Source: Clostridium sp. HBUAS56010
GTDB lineage: Bacteria > Bacillota > Clostridia > Lachnospirales > Lachnospiraceae
Assembly (NCBI RefSeq): GCF_007115105.1
Contig: NZ_SULJ01000006.1
Span: forward strand, 498-64,497
Direction of reading: 5' to 3'
Length of the DNA: 64,000 nt
The notes under the pieces are model-generated. The model was not told where the DNA came from, searched no databases, and worked only from the letters and a program-made list of their open reading frames with translations. Positions within the stretch are counted from its first letter, which is position 1. Each line of letters starts with the position of its first letter. This document shows positions 1-10,061 of the stretch, in pieces. Made by a program: the position numbers and the translations under genes.

Positions 1-277
1 ATGAAATCATCTTCTTTCAATTCCATTCCGGTAAAAGAATTAACGGAGCAGGTCAACCGTGATTTCCAGACAACCATTCAGTATCAATTTGATTGTTTGG
101 CAAGAAAGGTCATGATTCGTACACAAAGCAACTGCCGCGGTACTTCCGGAAGAAAAGCGGAACATTCTTCTAATGTTTTACTTTCTGGAAATGTCCGACG
201 CTGAGCTTCACGCAGCATTGCTGGCTATACTAGCAATCAACATACTTCTATCTATCACAGAAAAGTGGAATAAATAA
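1..277 (+). pseudogene. Decayed remnant of an integrative-element RNA polymerase sigma-like factor
   Basis: The first 42 or so codons, from the ATG at position 1, read SFNSIPVKELTEQVNRDFQT and then YQFDCLARKV, which I recognise as the N-terminus of the small sigma-70-like proteins carried by Tn916-type and related conjugative elements. The frame then breaks. The conserved LPEEKRNILLMFYFLEMSDAE segment continues in frame 2 (about 143-205), and a helix-turn-helix-like stretch (SNQHTSIYHRK) returns in frame 1 after a stop at 202-204, ending at 271-273. The middle of the usual protein is missing. The gene is therefore deleted and frameshifted and cannot make a normal product. It lies 75 bp from the guaA stop codon, a known integration site for mobile islands. 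The identification rests on family memory, not a search. Confidence 0.65.
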
Positions 278-301
278 TGCAATCGTGATGCAATAAAAAA
301 G

Positions 302-342
302 AAAAAAGCCGCTAGACCCTTGTGTTTACGGGCTTTGCGGCT
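302..342 (-). terminator. Intrinsic terminator of guaA
   Basis: On the minus strand AGCCGC (342-337) pairs with GCGGCT (312-307), with further partial pairing inside, followed by a run of six T. It lies 10 nt beyond the guaA stop codon. Confidence 0.8.
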
Positions 343-351
343 CTGCTTCAA

Positions 352-1893
352 CTATTCAAACTCAATAGTAGCCGGCGGTTTCCCAGTGCAATCATACAGC
401 ACCCGGTTCACACCTTTTACTTCATTTACAATTCTTCTTGTCACAATTCCAAGTACTTCCCAAGGCAGTTCTGCTGATTCTGCAGTCATGAAATCAGAGG
501 TGAGTACTGCACGAAGTGCAATGGCATAATCATAAGTTCTCTCATCTCCCATGCATCCTACAGAACGCATGTTGGTAAGGGCTGCAAAATACTGACCAAG
601 TTCCTTATCAACTCCAGCTTTCGCAATCTCTTCTCTGTAAATTGCATCTGCTTCCTGAACAATCCTTACCTTCTCAGGGGTAACTGCTCCTATAATACGG
701 ACACCAAGTCCTGGACCAGGGAATGGCTGACGGTATACAAGATACTCAGGAATATCCAGTTCCAGACCAGCCCTTCGCACTTCATCTTTGAAGAGAAGTC
801 TCAAAGGCTCAATAATCTCTTTAAAGTCTACATGCTCTGGAAGACCTCCAACGTTGTGGTGGGATTTAATCACTGCTGACTTTCCAAGACCGGACTCAAT
901 GACGTCCGGATAAATGGTTCCCTGAACAAAAAAGTCCACTTTGCCAATCTTCTTCGCTTCATCCTCAAATACACGAATAAACTCTTCTCCAATGATCTTA
1001 CGCTTTTTCTCAGGATCTTCCACCCCTTCCAGCTTATCATAAAAACGCTGCTGGGCATTGACCCGGATAAAGTTTAAGTCATATGGACCCTCAGGTCCAA
1101 AGACCGCTTCCACTTCATCGCCTTCATTCTTGCGCAGAAGACCATGATCAACAAATACACAGGTAAGCTGTTTTCCTACTGCTCTTGCCAGCATAACGGC
1201 AGCAACAGAGGAATCCACACCGCCAGAAAGTGCACAGAGAACTTTTCCTGATCCTACTTTTTCTCTGATTGCCTGAATGGAGGTTTCCACGAAGGAATCC
1301 ATCTTCCAGTCACCAGAACACTGGCAAACATTGTACACAAAATTGGAAAGCATTCTGGTACCTTCCTGAGTGTGCATTACTTCCGGATGGAACTGCACTG
1401 CATAAAGTCCACGTTCTTCACATTCCATGCCAGCAACCGGGCATACTGGAGTGTGAGCGGTAACACGAAAACCCTCTGGTGCTTTCTCTATATAATCCGT
1501 ATGACTCATCCAACAAATGGTCTTGGAACTTACATTCTCTAAAATTCTGCTGTCTGGTTCTACATCCACTTCCGTCTTTCCATACTCACTGACTGGGGCT
1601 GTGGAAACCTTTCCGCCCAGCATGTGTGCCATTAACTGGGAACCATAACAGATACCCAGAATCGGGATGCCCATTTCAAAGATCTCTTTCTCACAGCGAG
1701 GGGACTCTTCCTTATAAGCACTGTTTGGACCACCAGTAAAAATGATTCCCTTCGGATTCATTTCTTTAATCTTGTCCAGGGACAATGTATGAGGATGAAC
1801 CTCACAGTAAACATTGCATTCTCTGACCCTTCTGGCAATTAGCTGGTTATATTGTCCGCCAAAATCCAGAACGATAATCATTTCTCTTTTCAC
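352..1893 (-). CDS. guaA: GMP synthase (glutamine-hydrolysing)
   Basis: Converts XMP to GMP using glutamine and ATP, the last step of guanine nucleotide synthesis, in the cytosol. The N-terminal class I glutamine amidotransferase domain shows the nucleophile motif GICYGSQL and the HPE motif (VQFHPEV). It is followed by the ATP pyrophosphatase domain with the P-loop LSGGVDSS and by the C-terminal dimerisation domain ending PPATIEFE. At 513 residues it has the normal length. I chose the GTG at 1893 ([13 protein letters not shown]) because AGGAGG sits 7 nt upstream; a longer reading from 1923 has no such site. It is a single gene with its own promoter and terminator. Its 3' end is a recognised attachment site for integrative elements, and the sigma-factor remnant beside it fits that. 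Confidence 0.97.
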   Translation of the reverse strand: MKREMIIVLDFGGQYNQLIARRVRECNVYCEVHPHTLSLDKIKEMNPKGIIFTGGPNSAYKEESPRCEKEIFEMGIPILGICYGSQLMAHMLGGKVSTAPVSEYGKTEVDVEPDSRILENVSSKTICWMSHTDYIEKAPEGFRVTAHTPVCPVAGMECEERGLYAVQFHPEVMHTQEGTRMLSNFVYNVCQCSGDWKMDSFVETSIQAIREKVGSGKVLCALSGGVDSSVAAVMLARAVGKQLTCVFVDHGLLRKNEGDEVEAVFGPEGPYDLNFIRVNAQQRFYDKLEGVEDPEKKRKIIGEEFIRVFEDEAKKIGKVDFFVQGTIYPDVIESGLGKSAVIKSHHNVGGLPEHVDFKEIIEPLRLLFKDEVRRAGLELDIPEYLVYRQPFPGPGLGVRIIGAVTPEKVRIVQEADAIYREEIAKAGVDKELGQYFAALTNMRSVGCMGDERTYDYAIALRAVLTSDFMTAESAELPWEVLGIVTRRIVNEVKGVNRVLYDCTGKPPATIEFE

Positions 1894-1940
1894 GGGTATT
1901 CCTCCTAATTTCATCTTCAACAAATAACGCTTTGGGTTAC

Positions 1941-1969
1941 ATTATATTCTACTTCCATGGGCTTGACAA
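1941..1969 (-). promoter_or_regulatory. Sigma-A promoter of guaA
   Basis: TTGTCA, 17-nt spacer, TATAAT on the minus strand. Transcription should begin near 1935, leaving a leader of only about 40 nt, too short for a purine riboswitch. Confidence 0.75.
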
Positions 1970-2101
1970 GTATTTTCTTGTTTTCAGTCGAAAGATGTAA
2001 AAAACAATACTGATTATTGTGTATTTCCATCAGATGAACATAGAATAGAAAGGGAACACAACGGAACCATCATTGTAGAAAACTTACGGAACTGGATTTA
2101 C

Positions 2102-4927
2102 TCACTCCAGATATTTCTTCACATAATAACCGGTATAAGAATCAGCACAAGCCGCCACTTCTTCCGGTGTCCCCTGTGCAATTACTGTTCCACCCTTATC
2201 TCCGCCTTCCGGACCAATATCTATAATATAATCTGCTGTTTTAATAACCTCTAAATTGTGTTCAATAACGACCACCGTGTTCCCGCCGTCAGACAGTTTT
2301 CTTAGAATCTCTACCAGCTTGTGGACATCCGCAAAATGAAGTCCTGTCGTTGGTTCATCCAGAATGTAAATGGTCTTACCAGTTCCACGTTTACTTAATT
2401 CTGTTGCAAGTTTGATTCTCTGTGCCTCTCCGCCAGAAAGCTCTGTGGAAGGCTGTCCCAACTTAACATAGGAAAGCCCAACTTCATTTAAAGTGGATAT
2501 CTTCCTTGCAATGGAAGGTACATTTTCAAAGAACTTCACTGCTTCTTCCACGGTCATGTCCAATACATCGTAAATACTCTTTCCTTTGTATTTTACATCC
2601 AATGTCTCACGGTTATACCGTTTGCCTGCACAGACTTCACAGGGAACATATACGTCGGGCAAAAAGTGCATCTCGATCTTAATGATACCATCTCCGCTGC
2701 ATGCCTCACACCGCCCGCCTTTCACATTAAAACTAAAACGTCCCTTTGAATATCCTTTCGCCTTTGCATCGGAAGTTGAAGCGAATAAGTCCCTGATTAA
2801 ATCAAATACGCCCGTATATGTAGCCGGATTTGACCTGGGAGTACGCCCAATAGGGGACTGGTCAATCGCAATGATCTTATCAAGCTGTTCCACGCCCTCC
2901 AGAGATTTATGTTTTCCTGGGACAGTTCTGGCACGGTTTAATTTCTTAGCCAGGGATTTGTAGAGAATCTCGTTAACCAGAGAACTCTTTCCTGAACCAG
3001 ACACTCCAGTCACACAAGTCATAACGCCTAAAGGAAATTCCACATCAATGTTTTTTAAGTTATTCTCGGCTGCTCCCTTTACTGTGATGAATCCAGTAGG
3101 CTTTCTGCGTTCCTTCGGAACTGGTATCTTAATACGCCCGCTTAAATAAGCACCTGTCACAGATTTCTTATTCTTCATGATCTGCTTTGCATTACCGACT
3201 GCAACTACATTACCGCCGTGTTCTCCTGCTCCAGGTCCTATATCTACAATATAGTCTGCTGCCATCATGGTATCTTCATCATGTTCCACCACAATTACAC
3301 TGTTGCCAAGATCCCGAAGGTGCAGAAGGGTCTTTAACAGCTTGTCATTATCCCTCTGGTGAAGACCAATACTGGGTTCATCCAGAATATAAGCTACTCC
3401 CACCAGTCCGGAGCCAATCTGCGTGGCAAGACGGATTCTCTGTGCTTCTCCTCCTGAGAGAGTTCCGGTTGCGCGGCTTAATGTCAGATAATCAAGACCT
3501 ACATCTATCAGAAAAGAAATTCTGGCACGAATCTCTTTTAATATCAGATCGCCAATGGCATGCTGCATAGGAGTTAGTTCCAGCTGGTCCATAAATTCAC
3601 GGGAACGGACAATGGACATATTGGTGGCCTCATAAATGTTCTTACCACCTACCGTTACTGACAAAGACTCCTTTTTCAGCCTCATTCCACCGCAGGCCGG
3701 GCAAGGAGTTATTCTCATGAATGTCTCATACTCTGCCTTTGAAGATTCTGAATAGGTCTCCCGGTATCTTCGTGCAACGTTCTGAATCAGACCTTCAAAT
3801 GCCACATCATAGATTCCTTCTCCCCGCTGTCCTTTATAATAAACCTTCACTTCTTTTCCATTGGTTCCGTGGATGAGAACATCGTGAATCTCTTTGGAAT
3901 AGTCCTGAAAAGGCGTGTCAAGCTGAAAATCATAGGCCTTGGCGAGAGCTTCCAAAACTGCTCTTGTATAACTGCCCTTATCCGTACAGGACTGCCAGCC
4001 TAATACAACAATAGCTCCCTCATCAATGCTAAGACTTTTATCCGGAATCATCAGATCCTCGTCGAACTCCATCTTATAGCCCAGTCCAAAACAATCAGGA
4101 CAGGCACCGAAAGGGTTATTAAAGGAAAAACTTCTTGGCTCCACTTCATCAATGCTGATTCCGCAGTCCGGGCATGAAAAACTCTGGCTGAAATTAATCG
4201 GCTTACCGTCGATGACATCAACTACCATTAACCCGTCCGCAAGTTCCATAACAGTCTCAATAGAATCGGTCAGACGCTTTTCAATTCCTTCCCTTATGGC
4301 AAGACGGTCTACTACCACTTCAATATTATGCTTAATGTTCTTATCCAGTTTAATCTCTTCAGAAAGTTCATAAATACTGCCGTCAATACGGATTCTGACA
4401 TATCCGCTTCTCCTTGCATTCTCTAAAACTTTTGCATGTTCGCCTTTTCTTCCTCTTACCACAGGAGCAAGAAGCTGGATCTTGGTCCGCTCAGGCAGTG
4501 CCATAATCTGATCTACCATCTGATCTACCGTTTGTTTACGGATTTCTCTTCCGCACTTAGGACAATGGGGAATTCCGATTCTGGCATAGAGCAGCCTCAT
4601 GTAATCATAAATTTCCGTTACGGTTCCTACTGTGGAACGGGGGTTGCGGTTGGTAGACTTCTGATCAATGGATATAGCAGGAGACAGTCCTTCAATATTC
4701 TCCACATCCGGCTTCTCCATCTGTCCCAGGAACTGCCGGGCATAGGAAGAAAGGGACTCCATATAGCGTCTCTGCCCTTCTGCATAAATCGTATCAAAAG
4801 CCAGAGATGATTTTCCCGAACCACTCAGACCAGTTAAAACAACAAGTTCATTCCTTGGAATATCCACGGAAACGTTCTTTAGGTTGTGCTCATTGGCACC
4901 TCTTATCTTAATATACTGTTTTGCCAT
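2102..4927 (-). CDS. uvrA: Excinuclease ABC subunit A
   Basis: Damage-recognition ATPase of nucleotide excision repair, which loads UvrB on lesions. It has two ABC modules: Walker [15 protein letters not shown] near residue 33 and [14 protein letters not shown] near residue 640, each with an [12 protein letters not shown] or [12 protein letters not shown] signature, and zinc-binding CPxC / CxxC clusters ([24 protein letters not shown]). At 941 residues it is full length. The start at 4927 ([10 protein letters not shown]) has an AGGAGT site; the in-frame ATG ten codons earlier does not. The gene stands alone here, since uvrB is not adjacent. A LexA-type box overlapping the -35 hexamer indicates SOS induction. 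Confidence 0.97.
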   Translation of the reverse strand: MAKQYIKIRGANEHNLKNVSVDIPRNELVVLTGLSGSGKSSLAFDTIYAEGQRRYMESLSSYARQFLGQMEKPDVENIEGLSPAISIDQKSTNRNPRSTVGTVTEIYDYMRLLYARIGIPHCPKCGREIRKQTVDQMVDQIMALPERTKIQLLAPVVRGRKGEHAKVLENARRSGYVRIRIDGSIYELSEEIKLDKNIKHNIEVVVDRLAIREGIEKRLTDSIETVMELADGLMVVDVIDGKPINFSQSFSCPDCGISIDEVEPRSFSFNNPFGACPDCFGLGYKMEFDEDLMIPDKSLSIDEGAIVVLGWQSCTDKGSYTRAVLEALAKAYDFQLDTPFQDYSKEIHDVLIHGTNGKEVKVYYKGQRGEGIYDVAFEGLIQNVARRYRETYSESSKAEYETFMRITPCPACGGMRLKKESLSVTVGGKNIYEATNMSIVRSREFMDQLELTPMQHAIGDLILKEIRARISFLIDVGLDYLTLSRATGTLSGGEAQRIRLATQIGSGLVGVAYILDEPSIGLHQRDNDKLLKTLLHLRDLGNSVIVVEHDEDTMMAADYIVDIGPGAGEHGGNVVAVGNAKQIMKNKKSVTGAYLSGRIKIPVPKERRKPTGFITVKGAAENNLKNIDVEFPLGVMTCVTGVSGSGKSSLVNEILYKSLAKKLNRARTVPGKHKSLEGVEQLDKIIAIDQSPIGRTPRSNPATYTGVFDLIRDLFASTSDAKAKGYSKGRFSFNVKGGRCEACSGDGIIKIEMHFLPDVYVPCEVCAGKRYNRETLDVKYKGKSIYDVLDMTVEEAVKFFENVPSIARKISTLNEVGLSYVKLGQPSTELSGGEAQRIKLATELSKRGTGKTIYILDEPTTGLHFADVHKLVEILRKLSDGGNTVVVIEHNLEVIKTADYIIDIGPEGGDKGGTVIAQGTPEEVAACADSYTGYYVKKYLE

Positions 4928-5016
4928 AATGTACTCCTGTAATAAATTGACAGCCATACCGCTGCTTCAAAACACACTTCTATTATCTATCTGGTGAAAA
5001 AATATTTGATTCTTCG

Positions 5017-5045
5017 ATTATATCACATAATAATTTCATTTGCAA
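5017..5045 (-). promoter_or_regulatory. Sigma-A promoter of uvrA
   Basis: TTGCAA (5045-5040), 17-nt spacer, TATAAT (5022-5017) on the minus strand, about 90 nt upstream of the uvrA start. Confidence 0.75.
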
Positions 5046-5056
5046 ACATTTGTTCG
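5043..5056 (-). promoter_or_regulatory. LexA (DinR-type) SOS box of uvrA
   Basis: CGAACAAATGTTTG matches the Firmicute LexA pattern CGAAC-N4-GTTCG at all positions but one. It overlaps the -35 element by 3 nt, so bound LexA would block RNA polymerase. Presence in front of a known SOS gene supports the call. Confidence 0.8.
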
Positions 5057-6132
5057 ATTGTTCTTTTGTACAAATTTTTTTCTAAAAACCCCTCTCCCTT
5101 AATCTTTTTTACTCAAAATGCTGCTGAAAGACCAGAGGAACAAAAAAGAACAACAGGTCTATTATATAACAGATTTTAAATAGAAGTAATACTGAAATCT
5201 CATCCAATCGCAACAAAAATTTACGATTAATTCTCCTCTATTTCCTGGACGTGTCGGAGTACTTCCTGTTTCAACAGGCTCGTTACATTTTGTGTAAGAT
5301 TTGTTCCGGCTGAAAGGGGGGTAGTGGGTAGTGAGCTGCACGAACTAAATTTGATGCAACTATACTGCAAACTGGGTCGTATAAATGGAAGCAATGAGTT
5401 TTCAGACATATCATAAAATTCTGTTACCAATTATAATGACTCTTCAACAGAAACGGAAGCAGGATAATAATGATGTGGAACATGAGAAAATGGTTTTTAA
5501 AACTACCTGTTTCAAAAAATAAACAGATTTCTTAAAAATTATGTATAGAAGAAGATCAGCATAACCGAATTAGAAGTAAATACACAAAAAATCAAGAATA
5601 CCGATTGTGGCATCAAATCTTCAGACGAGCTTTAATCAATAACTAAATTATTATGTTTTTACTGTTTTCATAATATTTAAGTAACTATTAACAAGCTTAA
5701 AAAACATTCTTATCCCCCTATCTGCTATAAATATCTTTATTTTAAAACCGCTTCCTGGTATGTATCTTGAAAACCATTGCATCATTTTCATCTGAAACAA
5801 ATTTTTCCCAAAATGTATAGCACCTCTTGAAGCAGATGGTTTTCAAATCTTCCCTAATAAAAGCACAAATCCATGAGATTCAGAGATTTTAGACAATAAA
5901 TTATAACAGAAACATTTGCTTTATAATTAACACCCGCCTATCAGTAACATAGTGAATTTAATATTATTAGAGGCTGTGACAAAATGAATCTGAAATAACC
6001 GTTTATACAAACATATGATACAGATAACATGATGATACACTTTGAGACAGGACGTTAAACTGACTTGATTCTTGGCAAATTATTCTTATAATATCTTGCC
6101 CTACATTCTGGAGCGTGCAGAGATTTAAACAC
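5057..6132. other. Gene-poor AT-rich interval
   Basis: About 1.1 kb with no open reading frame that has both a plausible ribosome binding site and a recognisable product. Short frames exist (for example 5430-5227 on the minus strand, 67 codons) but look like chance. A spaced inverted repeat pairs TTGAAAACCAT (about 5768) with ATGGTTTTCAA (about 5838). A GAGGCTGTGACAAAATG-like string near 5970 resembles terminal repeats of some insertion sequences, but no partner or transposase was found. I read this as decayed sequence. Confidence 0.5.
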
Positions 6133-6184
6133 AAAAAATCCTCCTAAAGTGGATTTGGTTATTTACCGCATCTACTTTAGGAGA
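6133..6184 (-). terminator. Intrinsic terminator downstream of the jet operon
   Basis: On the minus strand a 10-bp stem (CTCCTAAAGT complement, arms 6141-6150 and 6174-6183, with further pairing inside) is followed by a run of T (6138-6133). It should end transcripts from the small flavin-fold gene and jetABC. Confidence 0.75.
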
Positions 6185-6201
6185 ATCCTATTACCTCCTA
6201 A

Positions 6202-6235
6202 ATGCCTTGATACAGGTGCACCTGCATCAAGGCAT
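6202..6235. repeat. 34-nt near-perfect palindrome
   Basis: ATGCCTTGAT, A, CAGGTG then CACCTG, C, ATCAAGGCAT: 16 of 17 pairs match and there is no loop. It lies between the stop codon of the 6264 gene and the terminator, with no T-run of its own. It could be a protein-binding site, a resolved recombination site or an RNA-stabilising hairpin. I cannot decide between these. Confidence 0.8.
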
Positions 6236-6263
6236 ACTTGTATTAGGTAGCTTTTGGGAACTT

Positions 6264-6686
6264 TTATTCTATGGGAAAACTTTCCGACTTAAAATTGGAA
6301 TAAAACCTCCCTGCACTTGCCGTAAACTTTAAGACACAATAATCCGGGTCTGTAACACCTTTGGAGTAGTATTGTGTGTCACCTTCCTGCCAGATCATTT
6401 CTTTAATTGCAGCATCCTCCAGCACTTCCACCATACCGATTAGCATTACTCCTCTAAAAAACCTTTTATCACAGAAATAGATACATGCTTTCGGATTCGA
6501 GCGATACTGCAATACTCTCATAGAAGAAACATTTGTTGAAAAATAAAAGGTTCGAATCCCCTCCCTCTTTCTCGGAGGAAGCATCGCCTTTGTATTAGGA
6601 AATCCATCTTCATCTACAGAACTAATAAAAGAAACACGCTGATTATCAATCAGATTTCCTATGGTTTTCTCCTTATCTCTTAACAC
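6264..6686 (-). CDS. Pyridoxamine 5'-phosphate oxidase-fold (flavin-binding split-barrel) protein
   Basis: A 140-residue protein of the PNPOx-like / general stress protein 26 superfamily. The pattern VSFISSVDEDGFPNTKAM, then FYFSTNVSSMRVLQYRSNPKACIYF and later GMVEVLED, is typical of FMN- or F420-binding split barrels that act as small oxidoreductases or flavin reservoirs; the substrate is unknown. I place the start at the GTG at 6686, because AGGAGG (6700-6695) lies 8 nt upstream; a GTG at 6695 would overlap the binding site. It begins 12 nt after the jetC stop codon, so it is probably cotranscribed with jetABC and occupies the place where jetD would be expected. There is no sequence reason to think it does the JetD job. 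Confidence 0.8.
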   Translation of the reverse strand: MLRDKEKTIGNLIDNQRVSFISSVDEDGFPNTKAMLPPRKREGIRTFYFSTNVSSMRVLQYRSNPKACIYFCDKRFFRGVMLIGMVEVLEDAAIKEMIWQEGDTQYYSKGVTDPDYCVLKFTASAGRFYSNFKSESFPIE

Positions 6687-6698
6687 TCCTGTCACCTC

Positions 6699-9600
6699 CT
6701 ACTCTTCTTCATCAAGATCTTTCATCAGCTCAGGAAAACTTTCCCGTTCAAATTCCTGAATGGATATGGACTTTTTATTGGGATTTGCAAAAACAAAAGT
6801 CTTATCAACGTTTTCCACATAATTCTGGATTTTATCATTGGTTGCACTGATGATTGCCTGGAATCCCAACCCGCGGATCAGTTCAATACAGCTTGCTACT
6901 TTCTCTGCATCCATCTTGGAGAATGCCTCATCGAGCACCACCAGGCGTATGGTTGGATTCCTCTGTACTTTCGGGGATAAATTAATCCGGTATGCCTGGG
7001 CAAAGCTTGCTAAAAGGGCGACATAGAGAGGATTCTGTCCCTCGCCTCCGGAATTCTTCTTAAGCATTTTGCTTAACCGGATTTTAATAACCTCATCATC
7101 ATTCTGAATGATCTGCTGCATATCAAAAGACAGATAGGTACGATAATCTGCATACCGATCCATATTGCGCTTTGCCTCTTCCATCTGCTCTGGAGTTGCA
7201 TTATCCGGAGGAATAAAAATATGAATTAAGTCGTTAATAACCTCTCCATACTGATTCTCATGTTCCATGGTAAACAAATTCATCTGATCATGATCTCCAT
7301 CCGTAAGATGGGATGGATTCACGTCCAGAGAATCATCCATGAACATGTCAAAATATCTTCCGTCCGGACCTTTGTTTTTTCCAATCACAAACTGGTATTT
7401 ATCCTTTCCAAAATCCAGCCGGCTGATGATCCGGTTCAGCTCATCTCTTCTTTGCAATGCATCTTTAATTGCACTCCTTATCTTAAACATAAAATCATCT
7501 TTAAAATGCAGAACGGCTGATTTTGCCTGCTCCGCTGCCCTTATTTTATATTCCTCCAGATTTGTGCACTCCATAATTTCAAGTAATCGGTCATATTCCT
7601 CATTCTCCTTTGCAGTCAGGGAACAGTTTCTATTGGGATACCGTCTGGCATACTCTCCTCTGGCAGACATCAGCACTTGAAAAGCTTCTTCTCTGGATTC
7701 CTCTTTTTCTTTTACCGCAGAAAAAAATTGGTCCTTTAACCTGTCATACCGGAGTGTTTCTGAAGTCTCGAACCAGGCTCTTCCTTCCTCTTCCAGATCG
7801 TCACAAACCTCCAGAGATTTTGTCTTCCATGCCAGTTCCTCCTCAATCTGTAAAATCTCCCTTTCAAATCCTTTGATTCTGCTGGTGCATTCAAACATCT
7901 GACGTTCCACAATCCTCTGCTTCTCTCGCTTCTCCTCGCAAACCTTTAAAACAGCATCTCGTTCTTTTTCCCATTCACTGACGTTCTGTGCCTTGATCTG
8001 CTCCAGTTTTTGTTCCAGCCTTCTTTTTTCCTTTTCCTTCATTTTTAAGGAAGAGATATCCTGCTGCCACTCCAGATAGACCAAAACGTCCTCCCCAAGT
8101 GCCTCCATGGAAAGAATTCTTTCGCATTCTTTTACCGTTGTCTCAGGTTCCTTTTTTTCCTCTTCCATTGAGACAAGACTCTTTTCCAGAAGACGGATTC
8201 TTCTGCGCACACTGTCCTTTCCAATATAGGCATACTTTGTATAATGGTCGGGATTCATATGCTGCAGACGAAAATTGTGATAAAGCATACATTCTGGAGT
8301 TACACCAACTTTACTGTTTCTCAATTCCATAACATTCTGGCATTTGACAACACGGCCAAAAAGAAGATCAATATAAGGCTTTAAATAGGATTCTCCTGCA
8401 ATCACTTCCTCTGCCAGTGAATGTTCAACGGTTTTGCTGGTGGTGTCAGAGGCCTTTTCTGTATCCAGAACTGTAACGTTATAATATTCATTCCGATCCA
8501 GTTCTTCATATATTAGTAAAGCGGTCTTTGCATAAGCCGGAGGAACTACCAGAGAAAGCTTATTATTACCCAGATAACCTTCTACTGCATTTCTCCAGGT
8601 GTCATCCCTGATATCCAATAAATCAGCTAATACATGAACCTCCACTGCTTTTTTCGTCTCTTCCAGCAGCCGCTTTTGTATGATTGATCTGGCACGCTCC
8701 AAGTATTTGGGATAGGCTTTATTACCAGCCTTTAATTGAAGCAATTCTTCGTTGGTCTGACGCTCTTTTTTCCGGATATCCCGAAGAATTCCCTCTGCTT
8801 CTTTTTTTGCATCTTCCATTTCTTTTTGCATTTCAGCAATCAAACGTTTTAACCGGAGTATTCCCTCTTCATCCACTTCCTTTTTTTCAAAAGCTTCAAT
8901 ATCCCAAATGGTCTGATTGGAGGTGGTCTCTTCTTCAATCCATTCTAACAGTCTTTTAGCGGTCTGAGTCCACTTGTCTGCACTTTTCTGTAAATGAATG
9001 ACCAGTTCCTGTGTGGAGTCAAGCTGATTCTTTAAATCCTCATATCCGGTGGAAGAAATTCTCCTTAGTAATTCCTCCCCCTGACCTGTCAGCTCCTGAA
9101 TCTGAACCTCCAAATCCGACTTTTCTTTTTCCTGACGGCTTAAATCCTTCTTTGCCAGAAATACCTTATCAGCCAATGCCTTTATTCTGGTCTGAAGGTC
9201 TAACATCTCCGCTTTCTGGAAAAAATACTGATTCTTTCTGATTTCTTCTTCTAACTCCTGAATCACAGCATACTTTTGGGAAATATCCTTTAAAATACCG
9301 ATCTCAACAGAGGTATCTTCAATCTTCTTCCGCATTCGCCCGTACTGCATTACGCTTTCCTGCATGTCCTCAATATGAATATCCTGCTCCATACAGATAT
9401 ATTCCCTGACAAAATCTTCCAGTCTGATATTCATTCGGAACGGGATGGCACGTTTGAATAAAAGAGGGAATTTTTCAGAATCCAGACCTCCCAGATACAC
9501 ATCGTAAAGTTGTCTGCGGAATCTTTCATTATGGGAAGTTGCAAAATAATCTTCTTTCCCATAAAAAGTCTGGAGATAGGACATGACCTCTTCTATTGCC

Positions 9601-10061
9601 ATGGCTCTTTTCTCTGTCCGGTATTCATTCTCCCACAAAGGACCTTTATGCCAGAAAAACTTTCTGGAAATCTGATTGGTGGAAGTCTCCACATCAAAGA
9701 CAACACCCACACACTGGCAATCCTCTGTATCCGTCCGTTTTAATTCCAGAACAATGGTAGTAGAAAAGTTCTGATTTCTCAAATAGGCAAATTCATTATT
9801 CTCCCCGATGTTTACCATTCCACGAAGGTATTCAATCAGATTCCGGTCTGAATCATCTGCTGCCGCTTTATTAAAAAAACCTCTTCCGTCTGTATTGGCA
9901 TAAAGAAGAATCTGCATGGCGTCAATCACCGTTGATTTTCCACTGCCGGAATGTCCGGTGAAAAAATTGATCTCCTGGTGAAAAGACAATGTTTTCCGGT
10001 TAATATAATGCCAGTTGTTCAGAAGTATCCTGGAAAGAGCTTCAAATCTCTGGTTCGTCAT
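6699..10061 (-). CDS. jetC: MukB/JetC-like SMC ATPase of a Wadjet/MksBEF-type system
   Basis: A 1120-residue SMC-like protein. The N-terminus carries Walker A GHSGSGKST near residue 40. Long heptad-rich coiled-coil segments flank a central globular part (about 470-620). The C-terminal head has the ABC signature NSGGEGQ and the Walker B IRLVVLDEAFSKMD. This is the SbcC/MukB-like architecture of JetC, the loop-extruding ATPase that with JetA and JetB restricts plasmid or phage DNA in Wadjet, or helps chromosome organisation in MksBEF systems. The ATG at 10061 is preferred because AAGGAG lies 9 nt upstream; two earlier in-frame ATGs overlap that site. It overlaps jetB by 20 nt, indicating coupled translation. 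Which of the two roles applies here cannot be read from the sequence. Confidence 0.88.
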   Translation of the reverse strand: MTNQRFEALSRILLNNWHYINRKTLSFHQEINFFTGHSGSGKSTVIDAMQILLYANTDGRGFFNKAAADDSDRNLIEYLRGMVNIGENNEFAYLRNQNFSTTIVLELKRTDTEDCQCVGVVFDVETSTNQISRKFFWHKGPLWENEYRTEKRAMAIEEVMSYLQTFYGKEDYFATSHNERFRRQLYDVYLGGLDSEKFPLLFKRAIPFRMNIRLEDFVREYICMEQDIHIEDMQESVMQYGRMRKKIEDTSVEIGILKDISQKYAVIQELEEEIRKNQYFFQKAEMLDLQTRIKALADKVFLAKKDLSRQEKEKSDLEVQIQELTGQGEELLRRISSTGYEDLKNQLDSTQELVIHLQKSADKWTQTAKRLLEWIEEETTSNQTIWDIEAFEKKEVDEEGILRLKRLIAEMQKEMEDAKKEAEGILRDIRKKERQTNEELLQLKAGNKAYPKYLERARSIIQKRLLEETKKAVEVHVLADLLDIRDDTWRNAVEGYLGNNKLSLVVPPAYAKTALLIYEELDRNEYYNVTVLDTEKASDTTSKTVEHSLAEEVIAGESYLKPYIDLLFGRVVKCQNVMELRNSKVGVTPECMLYHNFRLQHMNPDHYTKYAYIGKDSVRRRIRLLEKSLVSMEEEKKEPETTVKECERILSMEALGEDVLVYLEWQQDISSLKMKEKEKRRLEQKLEQIKAQNVSEWEKERDAVLKVCEEKREKQRIVERQMFECTSRIKGFEREILQIEEELAWKTKSLEVCDDLEEEGRAWFETSETLRYDRLKDQFFSAVKEKEESREEAFQVLMSARGEYARRYPNRNCSLTAKENEEYDRLLEIMECTNLEEYKIRAAEQAKSAVLHFKDDFMFKIRSAIKDALQRRDELNRIISRLDFGKDKYQFVIGKNKGPDGRYFDMFMDDSLDVNPSHLTDGDHDQMNLFTMEHENQYGEVINDLIHIFIPPDNATPEQMEEAKRNMDRYADYRTYLSFDMQQIIQNDDEVIKIRLSKMLKKNSGGEGQNPLYVALLASFAQAYRINLSPKVQRNPTIRLVVLDEAFSKMDAEKVASCIELIRGLGFQAIISATNDKIQNYVENVDKTFVFANPNKKSISIQEFERESFPELMKDLDEEE

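Noticed and set aside
1923-2101. Purine riboswitch upstream of guaA.
   Set aside because: The predicted transcript start leaves only about 40 nt of leader, and no aptamer motif is seen on the minus strand.
4994-5430. Two small frames (4994-5179 plus strand, 5430-5227 minus strand) in the gene-poor interval.
   Set aside because: One overlaps the uvrA promoter and LexA box; neither has a plausible ribosome binding site or recognisable sequence.
5970-5986. GAGGCTGTGACAAAATG as an insertion-sequence end.
   Set aside because: No matching inverted end, target duplication or transposase fragment was found nearby.
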